Source: Phycisphaerae bacterium
Lineage (GTDB): Bacteria; Planctomycetota; Phycisphaerae; JAJVII01
Direction: 5' to 3'
DNA length: 42,531 bases
NCBI GenBank assembly: GCA_022072085.1
Contig: JAJVII010000031.1
Coordinates: 1 to 42,531, forward strand
Positions 31,093 to 39,458 of this stretch are shown here, one piece after another. The first letter of the stretch is position 1; each line of letters starts with the position of its first letter. Under the pieces are notes generated by a model that saw only the letters and a list, made by a program, of their open reading frames with translations, did no database searches and was not told the DNA's origin. The translations under genes were made by a program, and so were the position numbers.

Positions 31093-33894
31093 ATGTCACT
31101 TAAAGCCGTCAAGATTCACGTCGATGTCCCGCAGCTCTACCTGCACACGGAGGAGGACCGCGAGTTCCTCAAGGTCGGCCAGAAGCTGACGGGCTACGTC
31201 CAGCTCGACGGCCCGGGTCGGCCGAAGTCCATCGAGATCCGCTGGGTCGACAGCCACAACCGCGTGCTCGGTCGGTCGGCGGGCAAGCTCGACGCCTACC
31301 AGCGGCGCGTTCACTTCGAGTTCCAAGTGAACCAGAGCCCGTTCTGGGTCCACTTCATCGAGTGCGACATCGACGGGAAGACGCAGAGCGAGCGGGCCCA
31401 ATTCGCGATCTCGCCGGTGCGGGAGGGCTGGTGGAGCGCCCCGGCCATCACCTGGGCCAACTACCCCAGCGGCGATTTCTACGACCGGCTGCAGGAAGTG
31501 GGCGTCAACGGACACATCGCCTATCGCACCGCGCCGTTCGACCACGTCGCCCGCAGCGGCATGCGGTTCTATGTGGACCAGATGGCGTACTTCAACATCT
31601 CGCTCTATCACCGGCCGTTCAAGACCTACTGGGAAACCGCGCCGCTGCCGACCGGGTCGGTCGGGCATTTCAGCGACCACTGGAAGACCCTGATCGAGCA
31701 GTACAAGCGGCTGCGGGCGCAGGCGAAGAAGGAGGGCGTGCAGATCAGCCGAAATGCCCACGCCCGCAAGCTGCTGTGGCGGCGGCACTGCCCCAACGAC
31801 CCGGGCACGTGGACGATCACGGCTGAGCGGGTCCAGGCCGTCGTCCGACAGCACAAGGGCTATCGGCCGCTCTTCTTCAACATCGCCGACGAGGCGGGCA
31901 TCACCGACCAGACGCGACCGTTCGACTTCTGCTACTGCGACTGGTGCATGGACCAGTTCCGCCTCAAGCTCCAGAAACGCTACGGCACGCTGACGGAGCT
32001 GAACGCGCAGTGGGGGACGGATTTCGCGACCTGGGGCGAGGTCTTTCCACTGACCTGCGACGAGACGATGGCCGCCCAGGGCAAGGGCCGGCCGTGGAAC
32101 TTTGCCTCCTGGGCCGACCACCGCGAGTTCATGGACGACACCTTCGCCGACCACTTCCGCCGCATGCGGCTGGTCGGCAAGGACGTGGACCCGATCACCG
32201 ACTTCAGCCAGGGCGGCTGCCAGTGGCCGACCATCTACGGCGGCTGGGACTACGCCAAGGTCACCCGCGACATCGACGCCCTGATCCCCTACAACCTCGG
32301 CGGCAACCAGGAGATCATCCGCTCGGTGCGGCCGAACGTGAAGAACCTCAGCCCGTTCTTCGGCGACGACGCGCGGCACGTCCGCGGCCTGTGGAGCGCC
32401 TACATCCACGGCGACGCGGGGGTGATCTTCTGGGACAACGACGAGAAGAAGGGGCGATTCGTCACGCGGCCCAGCGGCAAGCTGGCCCACCGCGGCAAGG
32501 TCTTCGGCCCGGCGCTGCGCGAGATGCGCGGCGGCTACGCCCAGCAGTTCCAGACCTGGAGCCGCGAAGATGACCCCATCGGGCTGCTCTACAGCCAGCC
32601 CAATGAACGGGCGCACTGGATGCTCGAAACCCTCGTCGACGACGTCGAGTGGTTCGACCGCGTCTACCGCAGCCGCTACGTCCGCACGCGATTCGGCTGG
32701 CAGAACCTCATCGAGGACCGCCAGCTCCAGTATCGCTATGTCAGCTACCTCGACATCGACGAAGGCAACATCGACCTCTCGCGATTCAGGATGCTGGTGC
32801 TGCCCGAGACGATCGCGCTGTCCGACACGCTGGTGAGGGCCCTGCGTGATTACGTGGTCAACGGCGGCGTGCTGGTGGCCGATGGTCGGGTCGGCAGGAT
32901 GACCGCCAACTGCCGCCAGACCGCGGCCGGACTGCTGGACGACCTGTTCGGCGTCACGAGCCCGAAGGAACTGAACCTCAAGTGCGGCGCCAAGCTCAAG
33001 GCCGTGTCCGCGTCCGAGGAGCCCTGGCTTGCTTTCGACTCGAACATCTCGCATCTCAATGCCGCAGACGCCGGCCTGCGTCTGGCCCGCAGCGGCAACG
33101 CCGAGGCGGCCGCAGTGGCCGGGCAGGCGCCGGCCATCATCCGTCGCCAGGTCGGCAGCGGCTGGGCCGTGCTGCTCAACATCGAGGTCGGCAGCTATGT
33201 GGCCGATCGCTACCTGGCCGACAGCCCGCGAGGCCAACTGCTCCGCGAACTGCTGGACGTTCTGTGCGAGTTGGCCGGCGTCGAACTGGCCCTGGACGTT
33301 ACCAGCGACGACGCGGTCGGCACGATGGGCGTCGAGGTCACTCGCTTCTCGCAGCGGGGCTGCACGATGGTGGCTGCGTTGCTCAATCGCCAGTTCCGCG
33401 TCAGCGGCATCGGCGAGACGCTCCAGGAGAAAGACCTGGAGGCGTTCGAGAGCGACCGCAAGCTGACCCTCCACTTCCCCGATGTGGCCTTCACCTGGAA
33501 CTCTCGCACCGGCGAATACCTCGGCCACGTCGACCAGGTGACCCAGAAGCTGCCGTGCCTCACGCCGCTGATCGTCAGCCGACTTCCGTACCGCGTCCGC
33601 GGCATCGACCTGACGCTGCCGGGCAAGCCGACGCCGGGCGGCCGAACGGCCGACGTCGTCGTCCGCATCAAGGCCGACGGCGAGTTGGCTGACCACGTCG
33701 TCCGCGTCGACGTTTATCAGCCGGACGGCACGTGGTGCTACTGGTACAGCGACAGCGTGGTGGCGGCCGGCGGGGAAGCACGCCTGGCAATTCCGCTGGC
33801 GTTCAACGACCCGGCCGGGCGATGGAAGGTGACCGTCCGCGACACGGTGACCGGCGCGACGCGGAGTGGGACGCTGCGGGTAGGCAAAGCGTAA
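31093..33894 (+). CDS. GH42-like glycoside hydrolase (beta-galactosidase family)
   Basis: A 933-residue protein. An N-terminal beta-sandwich (residues ~1-110) precedes a TIM-barrel region. The latter contains FCYCDWCMDQFRLKLQKRYG and LTELNAQWGTDFATWGEV, a combination characteristic of GH42 and related beta-galactosidases, in which such Cys residues often bind zinc. FFNIADEAGI may hold the acid/base Glu. About residues 560-720 look like the class-I-amidotransferase-like trimerisation domain (LVLPETIALSDTLVRALRDY, VVNGGVLVADGRVG). A beta-rich C-terminus follows. No signal peptide is present, so it would act in the cytoplasm on imported sugars, unless exported another way. The ATG at 31093 has AGGAG 11 nt upstream; the GTG at 31081 overlaps that site. 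The catalytic nucleophile is not identified, so the family label is moderate. Confidence 0.65.
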   Translation: MSLKAVKIHVDVPQLYLHTEEDREFLKVGQKLTGYVQLDGPGRPKSIEIRWVDSHNRVLGRSAGKLDAYQRRVHFEFQVNQSPFWVHFIECDIDGKTQSERAQFAISPVREGWWSAPAITWANYPSGDFYDRLQEVGVNGHIAYRTAPFDHVARSGMRFYVDQMAYFNISLYHRPFKTYWETAPLPTGSVGHFSDHWKTLIEQYKRLRAQAKKEGVQISRNAHARKLLWRRHCPNDPGTWTITAERVQAVVRQHKGYRPLFFNIADEAGITDQTRPFDFCYCDWCMDQFRLKLQKRYGTLTELNAQWGTDFATWGEVFPLTCDETMAAQGKGRPWNFASWADHREFMDDTFADHFRRMRLVGKDVDPITDFSQGGCQWPTIYGGWDYAKVTRDIDALIPYNLGGNQEIIRSVRPNVKNLSPFFGDDARHVRGLWSAYIHGDAGVIFWDNDEKKGRFVTRPSGKLAHRGKVFGPALREMRGGYAQQFQTWSREDDPIGLLYSQPNERAHWMLETLVDDVEWFDRVYRSRYVRTRFGWQNLIEDRQLQYRYVSYLDIDEGNIDLSRFRMLVLPETIALSDTLVRALRDYVVNGGVLVADGRVGRMTANCRQTAAGLLDDLFGVTSPKELNLKCGAKLKAVSASEEPWLAFDSNISHLNAADAGLRLARSGNAEAAAVAGQAPAIIRRQVGSGWAVLLNIEVGSYVADRYLADSPRGQLLRELLDVLCELAGVELALDVTSDDAVGTMGVEVTRFSQRGCTMVAALLNRQFRVSGIGETLQEKDLEAFESDRKLTLHFPDVAFTWNSRTGEYLGHVDQVTQKLPCLTPLIVSRLPYRVRGIDLTLPGKPTPGGRTADVVVRIKADGELADHVVRVDVYQPDGTWCYWYSDSVVAAGGEARLAIPLAFNDPAGRWKVTVRDTVTGATRSGTLRVGKA

Positions 33895-33930
33895 ATCGCT
33901 AAATTGCAATGTATTGTGATTCTCTAGCCA

Positions 33931-33957
33931 GACCTGGTCACTTCGGTGAACCAGGTC
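33931..33957 (+). promoter_or_regulatory. UUCG-capped hairpin between the GH42-like gene and the next gene
   Basis: GACCTGGT (33931-33938) pairs with ACCAGGTC (33950-33957). Inside it CAC pairs with GTG around a TTCG tetraloop, leaving one bulged A (33949). The stem is 11 bp and very stable. No T run follows. It could end the GH42-like transcript with help from Rho, or form the first element of a structured ~130-nt leader for the gene starting at 34060. I could not match the leader to a known riboswitch class. Confidence 0.5.
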
Positions 33958-34059
33958 CGGCAACCCATACGGGGTCGGTCGGGAACCCGGCGGCTTTTCG
34001 TGCGTCCAATGTCATCGGCAGGGGGACGCTATGTTCGCACTGCGAAGGAGGCAGAGGTC

Positions 34060-36240
34060 GTGACAACGTTGCGATGGAACATACTGCTGGGCGGCCTGGT
34101 GGCGATCGGTCTGACGGGCGCGATGTTGCTGACACCTGGGCCGGGCCTGGCGGCTGAGGGCCTGATCGCGGCGGCCCCGCCGGTGGGCGGCGCAGCCGAC
34201 GAAGGGGCCCTGGCGGCGCAGGTGAAGGGCGCCGGCCTGGTGCTCATCGGCAAGGTGACTGAAGCCAAGGCCGGCATTCAGACCCGCACCAATCCGCCGC
34301 GGACGCAGTATTCGATGACTTTCGACCTGGAGAGCATGCAGGTCCTCAAGGGCGAGAAGCCGGCCGCCTCGGCCCGCTTCATCTACTGGCACAGCGGCGA
34401 CCAGGCCTCCGCGCCGCAGGCCGACAGGAAGTACGTCGCCGTGGTCACTACCAGCGGGCGCGGGCTCTACGTCGGTCGACTCCTGGAGGCGACCGACGCC
34501 AACGTCGCCGACGCCAGGAAGGCTGTCGATCAGGCTGCGAAGGAAGCCCCGGCTGCTGACGGCGGGGCGGCGTCCGAGACGATCTTCGCGGCCGTCAACC
34601 AGGGCCAGGCGGTCTACGTTGCCAAGCTGACCAGCGCCCAGGCGGTTGCCCAGACCATGAGCATGCCGCCCACAATCATGTACGTGCTGAGTTTCGAGGT
34701 GACCGACGTGCTTCGCGGCCCGAAGGTGACCAAGCTCTCGGCCCGATTCTCCCAGCGCCAGGGCGCCGAGCCGGCGTTGAACGTCGGCGACAAGTACATA
34801 ATCGTCGGAAACACGCCCGTGCCCGGCGCGATGCCCGGCGGCAACTTCGGGCCCGGTCGCATCCGCCCCATGCCGCAGCCGATTCCGCCGGTCCAGATCG
34901 TTCCCGACGGGGGTGTGCAAATCCAGCCGGGCCTCCGCATCGAACGGATCGACCCGCAGCCGGCCCCGGCGCCGGAACTTCAGAGCGATGTGGCCGTCCC
35001 GCTGGGCGGGGCGATCCAGGGCGCCCAGCCGGCGCTCAAGCCGGTGATCCGGCCCATGCCGCCCCAGCCGGTCGATGACGTCGCCGACGACGTCGGCGCC
35101 GACAACGGCGGCGACAACGGCCAGCAAAACAACGATCAGCCGATGACCATGCAGATCACCTCGCTGTTTACGGCCACCGATGCGAACCTGGCGATGGCCA
35201 AGAAGGCGGTCGGCCTGCCGCTGGCCTGGACGATGGACGGCAAGGGCGAGGCGATCTCACCCTTTGCCGATCTGGGTGACAAGGCCTGGCCCAAGGCGGT
35301 CGACTACAAGTTCCAGCCGGCCGGCGGGGTCAAGTGCAGCAAGACCGGTCGGCCGGCGCTGCTGGCCGGGGCGGACGTGTCGATCAGGGTCGAGCAGGTG
35401 CCCGCCGCCAAGCTGGAGAAATTCAAGAACCCCTACGGCGACGGCAAGTTCACGGTCGTCGTGACCAACAACGGCAAGGCGGCCGTCGAGGTGCCGGCCC
35501 TGCTGACCGACGGCAAGGCGATCCTGTGGGCCGACTCGCTGGTGATCGTCGAGCGGGGCAAGGCGCACCTGCTGCCCGGCGCTGGGGCGGCGGGCAAGGA
35601 CGTGCGCCCGGTCAAGCTGGAGCCCGGCCAGGGTGTGGCGGCTGAGGTGAACACGCTGACGCTCAAGGGCATCAGTTGGCCCCGGGGCGGCAGCCGCGTG
35701 AACTTCCAGTTCTGCCTGGGCGACCTGGGCGCGGACAACTTCTTCTACTACTACTCCGACCTGCACGACAAGATGCGCGAGGCTGCCGGCGCCGACGCGG
35801 CCAAGACCGTTCCGGCACCGGCCGTTCCGCAGGCCGGCGACTGGACCGACCTGTCCTCCGGCGAGGGTTGGTATAAGAATCAGGCAGGCAAGGAGCAGGA
35901 GTTCGTCGGCACGCTGGAGGCCGTCCCCAACGCCGACGTGCCCTCGACGCTCCAGCGGACCAGCTACTATCACCTGGGCGGCCGCACGATCTACACCGGC
36001 GCCAAGAAGATGGCCGCCCTGGACAGACTGGTCGGCAAGAAGGTCGTCATCCGCGGCAAGCCGTATGACATCAACCTGGAAGGCCAGGCTGTCAGCGAAA
36101 TATGGCCTGGTGCCATCCGCCCGGCTCGCGCGGACGATGCCGACAAGATACCGGCTGGGCAGGCTGAACCGCTGCGCCCCCTGATCCGCCCCGGACGCCC
36201 AATCGCCCCGCTTCCGCCCGGCGACCAGATGCACAACTGA
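34060..36240 (+). CDS. Exported protein with a duplicated NTR/OB-like domain
   Basis: A 726-residue protein with no confident family. The GTG at 34060 has AAGGAGG 8 nt upstream and starts a signal peptide (TTLRWNILLGGLVAIGLTGA...LAAEG). Two similar domains follow: residues ~45-160 (VLIGKVTEAKAG, YSMTFDLESMQVLKGEK, RKYVAVV) and ~180-270 (VYVAKLTSAQAVA, YVLSFEVTDVLRGPK, DKYIIVG). Both end by running into a LLEATDANVADARKAV or FTATDANLAMAKKAV helix, the second after a long linker. The pattern resembles TIMP/NTR-type OB folds that sense or bind metals or proteins. A Pro/Gln-rich linker lies between the domain core and a C-terminal region with another OB-like segment (GKKVVIRGKPYDIN). The periplasmic function is unknown. 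Confidence 0.6.
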   Translation: MTTLRWNILLGGLVAIGLTGAMLLTPGPGLAAEGLIAAAPPVGGAADEGALAAQVKGAGLVLIGKVTEAKAGIQTRTNPPRTQYSMTFDLESMQVLKGEKPAASARFIYWHSGDQASAPQADRKYVAVVTTSGRGLYVGRLLEATDANVADARKAVDQAAKEAPAADGGAASETIFAAVNQGQAVYVAKLTSAQAVAQTMSMPPTIMYVLSFEVTDVLRGPKVTKLSARFSQRQGAEPALNVGDKYIIVGNTPVPGAMPGGNFGPGRIRPMPQPIPPVQIVPDGGVQIQPGLRIERIDPQPAPAPELQSDVAVPLGGAIQGAQPALKPVIRPMPPQPVDDVADDVGADNGGDNGQQNNDQPMTMQITSLFTATDANLAMAKKAVGLPLAWTMDGKGEAISPFADLGDKAWPKAVDYKFQPAGGVKCSKTGRPALLAGADVSIRVEQVPAAKLEKFKNPYGDGKFTVVVTNNGKAAVEVPALLTDGKAILWADSLVIVERGKAHLLPGAGAAGKDVRPVKLEPGQGVAAEVNTLTLKGISWPRGGSRVNFQFCLGDLGADNFFYYYSDLHDKMREAAGADAAKTVPAPAVPQAGDWTDLSSGEGWYKNQAGKEQEFVGTLEAVPNADVPSTLQRTSYYHLGGRTIYTGAKKMAALDRLVGKKVVIRGKPYDINLEGQAVSEIWPGAIRPARADDADKIPAGQAEPLRPLIRPGRPIAPLPPGDQMHN

Positions 36241-36293
36241 CGGCGCCGACTTCCCGGTCACGACCTGGGGTTGCCCCGCGGATCGCGCCCGCG

Positions 36294-36315
36294 GCCCGCG
36301 CTGCGGGCTTTCTTT
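36294..36315 (+). terminator. Rho-independent terminator
   Basis: GCCCGC (36294-36299), a 3-nt loop and GCGGGC (36303-36308) are followed at once by TTTCTTT. Stem and T tract fit an intrinsic terminator, 54 bp after the stop of the 34060 gene. It separates that gene from the metY promoter region. Confidence 0.75.
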
Positions 36316-36330
36316 GCGCCCAGGCGGCGC

Positions 36331-36358
36331 TTGACACGCCGTGATCCGCGGTAATGAT
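36331..36358 (+). promoter_or_regulatory. Candidate metY promoter
   Basis: A perfect TTGACA (36331-36336) is followed after 15-16 bp by TAATGA/AATGAT (36352-36358). It stands just behind the upstream terminator and 77-83 nt before the metY start codon, the expected place for a promoter. The -10 is imperfect. Confidence 0.45.
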
Positions 36359-36366
36359 GATGAGTT

Positions 36367-36402
36367 CCTGCCGGCGGACCCGGGGTGGGCCGTCGGGACA
36401 GG
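36367..36402 (+). promoter_or_regulatory. Strong hairpin in the metY leader
   Basis: CCTG (36367-36370) pairs with CAGG (36399-36402). CCGGCGGACC (36371-36380) pairs with GGGCCGTCGG (36387-36396) with one mismatch and one G-U pair, around a 6-nt loop. The hairpin occupies the centre of the 5' leader, 19 nt before the Shine-Dalgarno sequence. Sulfur-amino-acid genes are often under SAM-riboswitch control, but I do not recognise a SAM-I, SAM-II or SAM/SAH core here. Confidence 0.4.
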
Positions 36403-36434
36403 TTCCGCTCCCGCTGCAATTGAGGAGATCGCTG

Positions 36435-37745
<1,311 letters not shown>

Positions 37746-37778
37746 CGCGGGCGGACACCGGCGGTCGACGTACAGAAC

Positions 37779-37813
37779 GAAGCCCGGGGCAGCGAGCCCC
37801 GGGCTTCTTGTTT
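37779..37813. terminator. Strong terminator between convergent metY and PEP-CTERM genes
   Basis: GAAGCCCGGGGC (37779-37790), loop AGCGA and GCCCCGGGCTTC (37796-37807) form a perfect 12-bp stem followed by TTGTTTG. It lies 33 bp after the metY stop and 26 bp from the end of the convergent gene. It could serve both directions, though the T run is better on the plus side. Confidence 0.85.
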
Positions 37814-37838
37814 GACAGGTAGGGGTGTCAGCCGGCGT

Positions 37839-39116
37839 TCAGTGCCGCCGCCTGCGGATCGCGCCGCCGAGCATGCCCAGTCCGCCCATCAGCAACAGGC
37901 CCAAAGTGGCCGGCTCGGGGACCTCGGCCTGGACCGCCAGCACGTGGAGCGTGCCGCTGCCGGTGATGTAGCTGGACAAATTGGCCGACGTGTAATCGCC
38001 GGCAGCCAGAGACGTGTATCCGACCGGGGCCTCCCAGCCGCCGGTGCCGCCGACATAGGCGAAGTTGACCGTGGTGATCGTACTGGTCGAAAGGTTCAGC
38101 TTGCCGTAGACGCCGGCGTTGTTGTCGAGATAGACGTCGGCCAACTGGCTCATGACGCCGGTGATGGTGATCTCAAGCGTGGCGCCGCCGTCGACGTGCA
38201 GGTCGCCGGAGCCCAGGCCCGCGGCCGCGGTGACCTGCGCCGTGTTGTTGAGAACCTCGGTGCCGCCGGTGTAGCTGTTGGCGTGGTTGAGGATGACCTT
38301 GCGGTTGCTGGCGCCGTGCGAGAGCGAAAGCTTCGCGTTGCCGGTGATCTCCCCGTCCATGTAGACGTGCTTGCCGCTGTAGTCGGTGACGTTGCGGATG
38401 GTGGCGTCCGACAGCAGCGTGACCGTTCCGGTGTGGTGATAGGCCCCGGCCGATCCGCCGCTGGAGATGGTCCCGCCGACCAGGTCGAGCGTCCAGTCCA
38501 GCGTCGTGCTGGTTCCGACGGTGACGCTGGCGCCGGTGTTGACGTAGAGTTCGCCGGTGCCCAGGTTGCCGTAGAGGTTGGTCGGACGGTGCAGGCCGTT
38601 GCCGTCGTAGATGAACCACGTTCCGCTGTAGCCGGAACTGTTGCCGCTGAAGGTGACGGATCGCGTGACGGCCTGATTGTTGTAGATACTCAGGTTGCCG
38701 CTGCCGCTGAAGGCGGCCGAGATCGTGTTGTTGTCCGCCGAGCCGCTCTGGATGATGGACGCGGCGGTCACCTCGATGTTGCCGGCCAGCGACGTGGCGC
38801 TGCCCATGTAGATTGAGCCGCCGTCGAGCTTGAGGGCGGTCACGACCTGCGACTTGTAGGCCTCGAGGCTCAGGACCGTGCCGCTGCGCAGGATCAGCGT
38901 CGAGGAGAACGTGGTGTTGCCGACCGCCTTCACCGTTCCGGACGTCACCTCGGCCGTGTCTCCGACGGTGTTGGAGAAGCCGCCCGGCGACCAATTGGTT
39001 GCGGTCAGCCAGTCCCCGTCGACGGGACCGCTCCATGTGTAGGCGACGGCGCCGAACGACGGGGCCGCCGCGACGAGCAGGGCGACCAGCGTTGCGAAGG
39101 CGATCCTGGCTCTCAT
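37839..39116 (-). CDS. PEP-CTERM surface protein with autotransporter-type beta repeats
   Basis: A 425-residue secreted protein. Residues 1-23 are a signal peptide (RIAFATLVALLVAAAPSFG). The body starts with YTWSGPVDGDWLTATNWSPGG, typical of autotransporter-associated beta-strand proteins. It continues as Ser/Thr/Gly/Asn-rich repeats of the right-handed beta-helix sort (LNHANSYTGGTEVLNN). The C-terminus is a classic PEP-CTERM signal: VPEPATLGLLLMGGLGML, a hydrophobic stretch, then RRRRH. Such proteins are cut and anchored or released by an exosortase, which is not in this window. The ATG at 39116 has AGGAGA 6 nt upstream; an in-frame start 33 nt earlier lacks one. It diverges from the regulator at 39459. 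Confidence 0.88.
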   Translation of the reverse strand: MRARIAFATLVALLVAAAPSFGAVAYTWSGPVDGDWLTATNWSPGGFSNTVGDTAEVTSGTVKAVGNTTFSSTLILRSGTVLSLEAYKSQVVTALKLDGGSIYMGSATSLAGNIEVTAASIIQSGSADNNTISAAFSGSGNLSIYNNQAVTRSVTFSGNSSGYSGTWFIYDGNGLHRPTNLYGNLGTGELYVNTGASVTVGTSTTLDWTLDLVGGTISSGGSAGAYHHTGTVTLLSDATIRNVTDYSGKHVYMDGEITGNAKLSLSHGASNRKVILNHANSYTGGTEVLNNTAQVTAAAGLGSGDLHVDGGATLEITITGVMSQLADVYLDNNAGVYGKLNLSTSTITTVNFAYVGGTGGWEAPVGYTSLAAGDYTSANLSSYITGSGTLHVLAVQAEVPEPATLGLLLMGGLGMLGGAIRRRRH

Positions 39117-39323
39117 CTCTTGTCTCCTGTGATTCGTTTCCGCTTCCACTATCCCGCTGACTCGAGACGCTTCTCACCAATGCCTGCAATCCGCGTGCCA
39201 GAGCTGCGCACCATCGCATTCTTGTTCTGGAGATATGTGTAAATCTATATGCGCAAATATTTTGTGATATTTCTCTGTCAGCCCGACAGGCCGAGATAAT
39301 GTCATTCAGTAGTCATGTTTTTG

Positions 39324-39352
39324 TTGACAGGATATCGTGCAAGTCATACAAT
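39324..39352 (+). promoter_or_regulatory. Sigma-70-type promoter for the GntR/LacI-type regulator
   Basis: TTGACA (39324-39329), a spacer of exactly 17 bp and TACAAT (39347-39352) match the consensus at 11 of 12 positions. The start codon lies about 107 bp downstream, so the mRNA would have a ~100-nt leader. This is the best promoter in the window. Confidence 0.65.
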
Positions 39353-39400
39353 GTCATACTTTCTGTTGTTGCAAAGTATGTTTTGAAAAGATCTTACTGC

Positions 39401-39437
39401 GTGTCGACACTTGACGTCGCCTGTCGTCAATCGTCAA
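39401..39437. promoter_or_regulatory. Palindrome cluster, candidate autoregulatory operator
   Basis: GTGTCGACAC (39401-39410) is a perfect 10-bp palindrome. It is followed by TTGACG (39411-39416) paired with CGTCAA (39425-39430), and a further CGTCAA at 39432-39437. The cluster lies between the promoter and start codon of the regulator gene, where an autorepressor would bind. The link to that protein is inferred from position. Confidence 0.4.
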
Positions 39438-39458
39438 CAAGAACTCAGGGGTAAGACC

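Larger units (their letters stand above)
39117..39458. other. AT-rich divergent regulatory region
   Basis: A 342-bp spacer between the PEP-CTERM gene and the regulator gene, with clearly higher AT content than the rest of the window, especially 39220-39400. It holds the promoter at 39324-39352, the palindromes at 39401-39437, an inverted pair CTGTC-N5-GACAG (39275-39289), an inverted CATACTT-N12-AAGTATG (39355-39380), and two direct GTCATAC copies around 39343-39358. I see no clear promoter for the minus-strand gene. Confidence 0.6.

Noticed and set aside
31096-33963. A 955-residue open frame on the minus strand opposite the GH42-like gene, and many similar long antisense frames
   Set aside because: GC-rich codon bias leaves antisense frames open. 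These have Val/Ala/Asp/His-rich low-information translations, no family motifs and no ribosome binding sites, and lie wholly over well-supported genes.
33958-34059. Cyclic-di-GMP or SAM-IV riboswitch, suggested by CGGCAACC in the leader
   Set aside because: Only that short string matches. The remaining conserved core elements and helices are missing.
36359-36434. SAM-I, SAM-II or SAM/SAH riboswitch upstream of metY
   Set aside because: The leader is too short for SAM-I, and I could not find the conserved core sequences of the shorter classes.
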